Shown here: positions 6,912-10,161 of the stretch, piece after piece | How positions within the stretch are numbered: position 1 is the first letter of the stretch | Layout of the letters: each line of letters opens with the position of its first letter | From: Chloroflexota bacterium | GTDB taxonomy: Bacteria > Chloroflexota > Anaerolineae > Anaerolineales > UBA11858 | Direction of reading: 5' to 3' | Length of the DNA stretch: 10,161 nt | Assembly: GCA_003513015.1 (NCBI GenBank) | Contig: DOTA01000122.1 | Location: 1 to 10,161, forward strand | Position numbers and translations under genes: made by a program | The notes under the pieces: generated by a model | What the model was told of the DNA's origin: nothing | What the model saw: only the letters and a program-made list of their open reading frames with translations | Databases searched by the model: none

Positions 6912-7430
6912 TCATTGATTCGCGATCTTAGTTCTGATACCAGGTGCATTCACGGGTAAACTCTTCCAGTCCAACCCGATCTCGGCCGCATAGCCTTTCA
7001 CGTTGTCGGCCGCAATCGCACCGTCAAGCTCGTAGACCAGATCATGGAATTCCCAGAACTTGCCCTGCTCGTGCGCGCATTGCCCGGCTTCCGCTGCTTT
7101 GGGCGAGAGCAGCGTAATCACGGGGAAGTCCCGCCAGACAAAGCGAATCTGGTCGCCGTACTTTGCGCGCAGCTGCTCGAGCGCGCCTGATTGGTGCCAG
7201 GCCCAACACGCCGGGCAGCCAAAATCAGCATACTCTATGATCGTAACTGGAGCAGTCTCGGGGCCAAGCGCCGGTGCGGCATCCATGGGTGCCGGGTTCG
7301 CCGCATCGGCAGCAGAGGTCGGCACTGTGGTCGGTGCGGCATTAGGTCGGGGAATAAGGATCATCGCGCCGATGACGATCAGGCCGATGACGATACCGAT
7401 AACCAATCGGGGGCGCGGGATCTTCCTCAA
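6912..7430 (-). CDS. Membrane-anchored DsbA-like thiol oxidoreductase, C-terminally truncated
   Basis: A 172-residue protein with a TTG start at 7430. The TTG overlaps the permease stop as TTGA, and AGAGG at 7444-7440 lies 9 nt upstream. The open frame extends further back to 7727, but that part lies out of frame inside the permease gene and looks non-coding. A basic N-terminus and one TM helix (about 9-26) are followed by an Ala/Pro/Thr-rich linker and a thioredoxin-fold DsbA domain from about 58. The active site is C72-P-A-C75 in EYADFGCPACWAWH, followed by RFVWRDFP and the helical AAEAGQCAHEQGKFWEFHD segment, all typical of extracytoplasmic DsbA/BdbD-like proteins. The match ends at GLD (152-154). 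The remaining 18 residues do not look like the family, and the cis-Pro loop (usually in a TPTFF-like motif) and the last strands are missing. It may be a decayed or frameshifted gene, or a short variant. Confidence 0.72.
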   Translation of the reverse strand: MRKIPRPRLVIGIVIGLIVIGAMILIPRPNAAPTTVPTSAADAANPAPMDAAPALGPETAPVTIIEYADFGCPACWAWHQSGALEQLRAKYGDQIRFVWRDFPVITLLSPKAAEAGQCAHEQGKFWEFHDLVYELDGAIAADNVKGYAAEIGLDWKSLPVNAPGIRTKIANQ

Positions 7431-8455
7431 GAGCGTTTGCCTCTGCGATAGAGGAAGCTCTGAATGCCAATGAAGATCAACGTCAGCACACCCACGACGA
7501 TGCGCGTCCACCATGAACTCAAGGTGCCGTTGAATTGCAGGATCGAGATGATCGTCCCCGTGATCAACACACCAAACGCGGTGCCGATGACGTTCCCCGC
7601 GCCGCCCGTCAACATCGTGCCGCCGATGACCACCGCGGCGATGGCATCCAATTCCATCGTGGGCGCGTACTGCCCGTAGCCGGAGAGCAACGCAATACTC
7701 CATACAATTCCGGCCAGCGCGGAGCAAAAGCCGCTGAAGGTATAGACTGCGATTTTAGTGCGGCCCGCCGGTAAACCCATCAAGCGGGCGGATTGCTCAT
7801 TGTTGCCGATGGCGAAGATCGTGCGCCCAAAGCGGGTAAAGAAACTCAGATAAATGGCTGCGATGAGCAGGATGGGGCCCACGAAGGCATAAATATACAC
7901 GTATGCGTTGGGAATAATTGGAATGGTAATCGGCGTTAGCGCAAGCGATTTATAGACGCTGTTCTCGATGGGGATCGCGCTGAGACTAATGATGTAAGCC
8001 AGACCACGAGCGAAATACATCCCCATCAGGGTTACGATAAAAGGCTGCACTTTGAAAAAATGAATAATCAAGCCCAAGACCAAGCCAAAAACGATCCCCA
8101 TCACGAGCATGAGGGGCATGACCACGAAAGGGCTGGCGCCATTTTGAAGCAGGGACGCCGAGGCCACACTCGTCAGGGCAATGACGCCGCCGACCGATAG
8201 ATCGATGCCGCCGGTAATGATCACCAGCGTCATGCCGATGGACACAATCAGCAAACTGCCATTGTTGATGAATAGATTGAAAAACACCTGGGGCTTCTGC
8301 ATCGCCGGATAGACGCGGCCAGCGAGAAAGTAAGCAACGACAAAGATCGTGATCGTCGTCAGCAGGGGCGCGTTGTTAAAGACAAACCGCTTGATCCGCT
8401 GCGCCGCGCCGCGCGTTTGAACACCAGAGGTGATCAGGTTAGTCTGTGGCGCCAT
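7427..8455 (-). CDS. yjfF: Sugar ABC transporter permease, YjfF-like
   Basis: A 342-residue inner-membrane permease of the RbsC/BPD_transp_2 family. The family signature is SIGMTLVIITGGIDLSVGG, after about 70 residues including an early TM helix. It resembles E. coli YjfF in particular: RGLAYIIS followed by AIPIEN, the segment ELDAIAAVVIGGTMLTGG, and FNGTLSSWWTRI near the C-terminus. In E. coli YjfF pairs with YtfT to form the channel of the YtfQ-YtfR-YtfT-YjfF galactofuranose importer. Here the YtfT-like gene lies directly upstream and overlaps by 17 nt. The ATG at 8455 has AAAGGAT 7 nt upstream. Its stop codon overlaps the start of the DsbA-like gene. Substrate specificity is set mainly by the binding protein, which is not in the window, so galactofuranose is family-based rather than shown. 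Confidence 0.92.
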   Translation of the reverse strand: MAPQTNLITSGVQTRGAAQRIKRFVFNNAPLLTTITIFVVAYFLAGRVYPAMQKPQVFFNLFINNGSLLIVSIGMTLVIITGGIDLSVGGVIALTSVASASLLQNGASPFVVMPLMLVMGIVFGLVLGLIIHFFKVQPFIVTLMGMYFARGLAYIISLSAIPIENSVYKSLALTPITIPIIPNAYVYIYAFVGPILLIAAIYLSFFTRFGRTIFAIGNNEQSARLMGLPAGRTKIAVYTFSGFCSALAGIVWSIALLSGYGQYAPTMELDAIAAVVIGGTMLTGGAGNVIGTAFGVLITGTIISILQFNGTLSSWWTRIVVGVLTLIFIGIQSFLYRRGKRS

Positions 8456-9515
8456 GTTGCGATCCTTTCCGCTCGAACAGCCGGTTCATGAAGCGGCGCG
8501 TGAAATCAGAGTAGAGCACAATCACAAGCAGCACGAGCGCCGCCTTGCCCGCCAGGAGAGCGTTGGAGGGGACGCCGATGGTGTACATGCTGATTGTGAA
8601 AGCCCAGATGACCAAAGCGCCCAGGGCGCTGGCCACCAGCGAAAACCGCCCGCCCGACATCAACGTTCCCCCCAGCACCACAGCCAGGATCGCGTCTAGT
8701 TCGTAGTTCAGCCCGATGTTGTTGGCATCCGTGCTGTGGACGTATGAACTGAGGATCAAGCCGGCGACGCCACCGCAGAAGCCTGACAGGGTATAAACCA
8801 ACAGCTTCACATTCTTGTCGCTGATGCCACTGTAAAACGTCGACTTGGCATTGATGCCGACGGATTCGACGAATAACCCCAATGAAGTGCGGCGTGCGCC
8901 GATCCAGACCAGGACGAGGACGATCGCCACGATGAAGACGGAAACGGGCAGGCCCAGGATGTAACCATTGCCGAACACGAAGTAAGGGGTGTAATAGATG
9001 GTCATGATTTGCCCATTGGTAATGAGTTGGGCAATGCCACGACCGGCAACCATCAAGACCAGCGTGGCGATCATCGGCTGGATTTTAGCCCGCGAGACCA
9101 GCCACCCATTCCACAGGCCGCAGAGCGTGCCGGCGGCCAGGCAGACCAGCACGATAATGGGGAGCGGCGTGTTGGTCGCATCTTTGGTCAGAATATCATT
9201 GGTGATGAGCTGGTTACCCAGTGCCGGATTGATCAGCACCGTAGCCAGCGCCGCCGAAATAGCGATCACGGCGCCCACCGATAGATCGATGCCGCCCGTC
9301 GCGATCACCATCGTCATCCCGATGGCGACCAGCATCAACGGCGCGCCGTCGTTGATGACGTCGATCAAATTTCCGTACAGGTGACAGTCCAGGATTCCAA
9401 TCTTAAAGAATCCCGGCTCGAAAATTGCGTCGAAGGCGAAAATGATCCCTAAGGCAACCAGCGGCCAAAACAACCGGCTTTCACGGATACGGTGGAGGAT
9501 GGGCTTTTTCTTCAT
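8439..9515 (-). CDS. ytfT: Sugar ABC transporter permease, YtfT-like
   Basis: A 358-residue permease of the RbsC/BPD_transp_2 family. It carries AIGMTMVIATGGIDLSVGA in the first third and, like E. coli YtfT, LVLMVAGRGIAQLIT followed by GQIMT, then ELDAILAVVLGGTLMSGGRF. The N-terminus is basic (MKKKPILHRIR), followed by repeated hydrophobic segments giving about 8-10 membrane spans. The start ATG at 9515 overlaps the ATPase stop as ATGA, and AGGGA lies just upstream, so translation is probably coupled to the ATPase. The downstream YjfF-like gene begins before this one ends. The two permeases are expected to form the heterodimeric channel of a pentose/hexose-furanose importer in the cytoplasmic membrane. 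Compared with E. coli YtfT (341 residues) the length is normal, with slightly longer loops around residues 105-120. Confidence 0.93.
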   Translation of the reverse strand: MKKKPILHRIRESRLFWPLVALGIIFAFDAIFEPGFFKIGILDCHLYGNLIDVINDGAPLMLVAIGMTMVIATGGIDLSVGAVIAISAALATVLINPALGNQLITNDILTKDATNTPLPIIVLVCLAAGTLCGLWNGWLVSRAKIQPMIATLVLMVAGRGIAQLITNGQIMTIYYTPYFVFGNGYILGLPVSVFIVAIVLVLVWIGARRTSLGLFVESVGINAKSTFYSGISDKNVKLLVYTLSGFCGGVAGLILSSYVHSTDANNIGLNYELDAILAVVLGGTLMSGGRFSLVASALGALVIWAFTISMYTIGVPSNALLAGKAALVLLVIVLYSDFTRRFMNRLFERKGSQHGATD

Positions 9516-10161
9516 AGTGTCCCTGCCATGGTCTGCATGATGGTCTGATCGCTCACATCACCAGTATATTCGGCGGCCTTTTTGCGATCGCGCAGCACCA
9601 CAATCCGGTTGCTGATGCGCATCACTTCTTCCAACTCAGAAGAGATGAACAGGATCGCTTTGCCTTGTTCGACTAAATCCAGCACCAACTTCTGAATCTC
9701 GGCCTTGGCACCCACGTCAATGCCGCGCGTGGGTTCGTCCAGAATCAGCACTTGCGGGCTGGTCGCCAGCCAGCGGGCCAGGATGACCTTCTGTTGATTT
9801 CCGCCGCTTAGATTCTTAACCAGCTGATCGGGCGACGGGGTGATGATGCCCAGCAGGTCGATATATTTTTGAGCGATTTCATACTGCTTCGACGCCGGCA
9901 GGAACTTAATCCAGCCATAGCGCGCCTGCAATGCCAGAATGATATTCTCGCGGATGGTCAGATCGCCCAAGATGCCTTCTGCCTTGCGATCTTCCGGGCA
10001 CAGCGCCACACCGTGCTTGAGGGATTCCATCGGTGAATGCCGATTGATCTTCTCACCTTTAATGAGCAGTGCACCTGTGTCCGGTGCCTCAACGCCGAAG
10101 ATCAGGTTGGCGGTCTCGGTACGACCGGATCCCAGCAAGCCGGCAATCCCCACCACTTCGC
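9512..10161 (-). CDS. ytfR: Sugar ABC transporter ATPase, YtfR-like, C-terminal half
   Basis: The gene enters from the right edge; about 215 codons of the second nucleotide-binding domain are present. The reading frame is already open at the edge (E-V-V-G-I-A-G), so the apparent GTG at 10156 is internal. Visible motifs are a Walker A, GLLGSGRTE (10141-10115), with Arg in place of Lys; PEDRKAEG, typical of the second half of RbsA/MglA/YtfR ATPases; the ABC signature LSGGNQQ (9811-9791); and Walker B VLILDEPTRG (from 9751). The Arg-for-Lys change is normal for the second domain of this family, where the first domain carries a standard Walker A. Full-length relatives are about 500 residues, so the first domain and probably the substrate-binding protein gene lie beyond the window. 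The enzyme powers import through the YtfT/YjfF-like permeases encoded next. Confidence 0.95.
   Translation of the reverse strand, partial: EVVGIAGLLGSGRTETANLIFGVEAPDTGALLIKGEKINRHSPMESLKHGVALCPEDRKAEGILGDLTIRENIILALQARYGWIKFLPASKQYEIAQKYIDLLGIITPSPDQLVKNLSGGNQQKVILARWLATSPQVLILDEPTRGIDVGAKAEIQKLVLDLVEQGKAILFISSELEEVMRISNRIVVLRDRKKAAEYTGDVSDQTIMQTMAGTL

Noticed and set aside
7431..7727. N-terminal extension of the DsbA-like open frame
   Set aside because: This part lies out of frame within the YjfF-like permease gene and is a His/Arg-rich stretch typical of a shadow frame; the TTG at 7430 has a ribosome site and precedes the TM helix.
10115..10141. Arg instead of Lys in Walker A as a sign of a dead ATPase
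   Set aside because: The second nucleotide-binding domain of RbsA/MglA/YtfR-type ATPases commonly has this change; it is family-typical.

Overview
This window is a bacterial chromosomal segment in which every supported gene lies on the minus strand, so transcription runs from 10161 toward 1. The gene content suggests a Gram-positive-like or monoderm-type environmental bacterium, most plausibly Chloroflexota (Anaerolineae/Caldilineae-like). That placement is an inference from style only: a 7TM-GAF-HisKA_3 kinase with a NarL-type regulator, a META-domain lipoprotein, a TM-anchored DsbA-like protein and an RbsC-type sugar importer. No rRNA, tRNA, CRISPR array or insertion sequence was seen.

Upstream block (10161 to 6912): three linked genes of a galactofuranose-type sugar ABC importer. 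They are the C-terminal half of the double ATPase (ytfR-like, cut by the window edge), then ytfT-like and yjfF-like permeases. The joints are a 4-nt ATGA overlap and a 17-nt overlap. The last permease gene shares TTGA with a membrane-anchored DsbA-like thiol oxidoreductase that starts with TTG and lacks the C-terminal part of its fold.

Signalling block (6832 to 4188): a membrane histidine kinase (7TM, coiled coil, GAF, HisKA_3, HATPase) and, 23 nt downstream, its NarL/FixJ-type response regulator. Both have all expected catalytic residues.

Effector block (4183 to 1): the 140-nt gap after the regulator gene carries a near-perfect 7-2-7 palindrome plus a third half-site, a good candidate operator. 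Then come a stand-alone receiver-like protein that has lost its phosphoacceptor and acidic pair, translationally coupled (ATGA) to an MFS transporter; a META-domain lipoprotein; an anaerobic sulfatase-maturating radical SAM enzyme with an added SEC-C zinc motif; and the start of a Cys-type sulfatase with no signal peptide.

Working model (inference): the kinase/regulator pair senses a membrane or intracellular cue and controls transport (MFS) plus an oxygen-independent cytoplasmic sulfatase system, next to a sugar importer. The least ordinary elements are the degenerate receiver coupled to a transporter, the operator-like repeat cluster, the SEC-C-tailed maturase, and the truncated DsbA-like protein joined to a sugar permease gene. 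All intergenic gaps are shorter than 150 nt.
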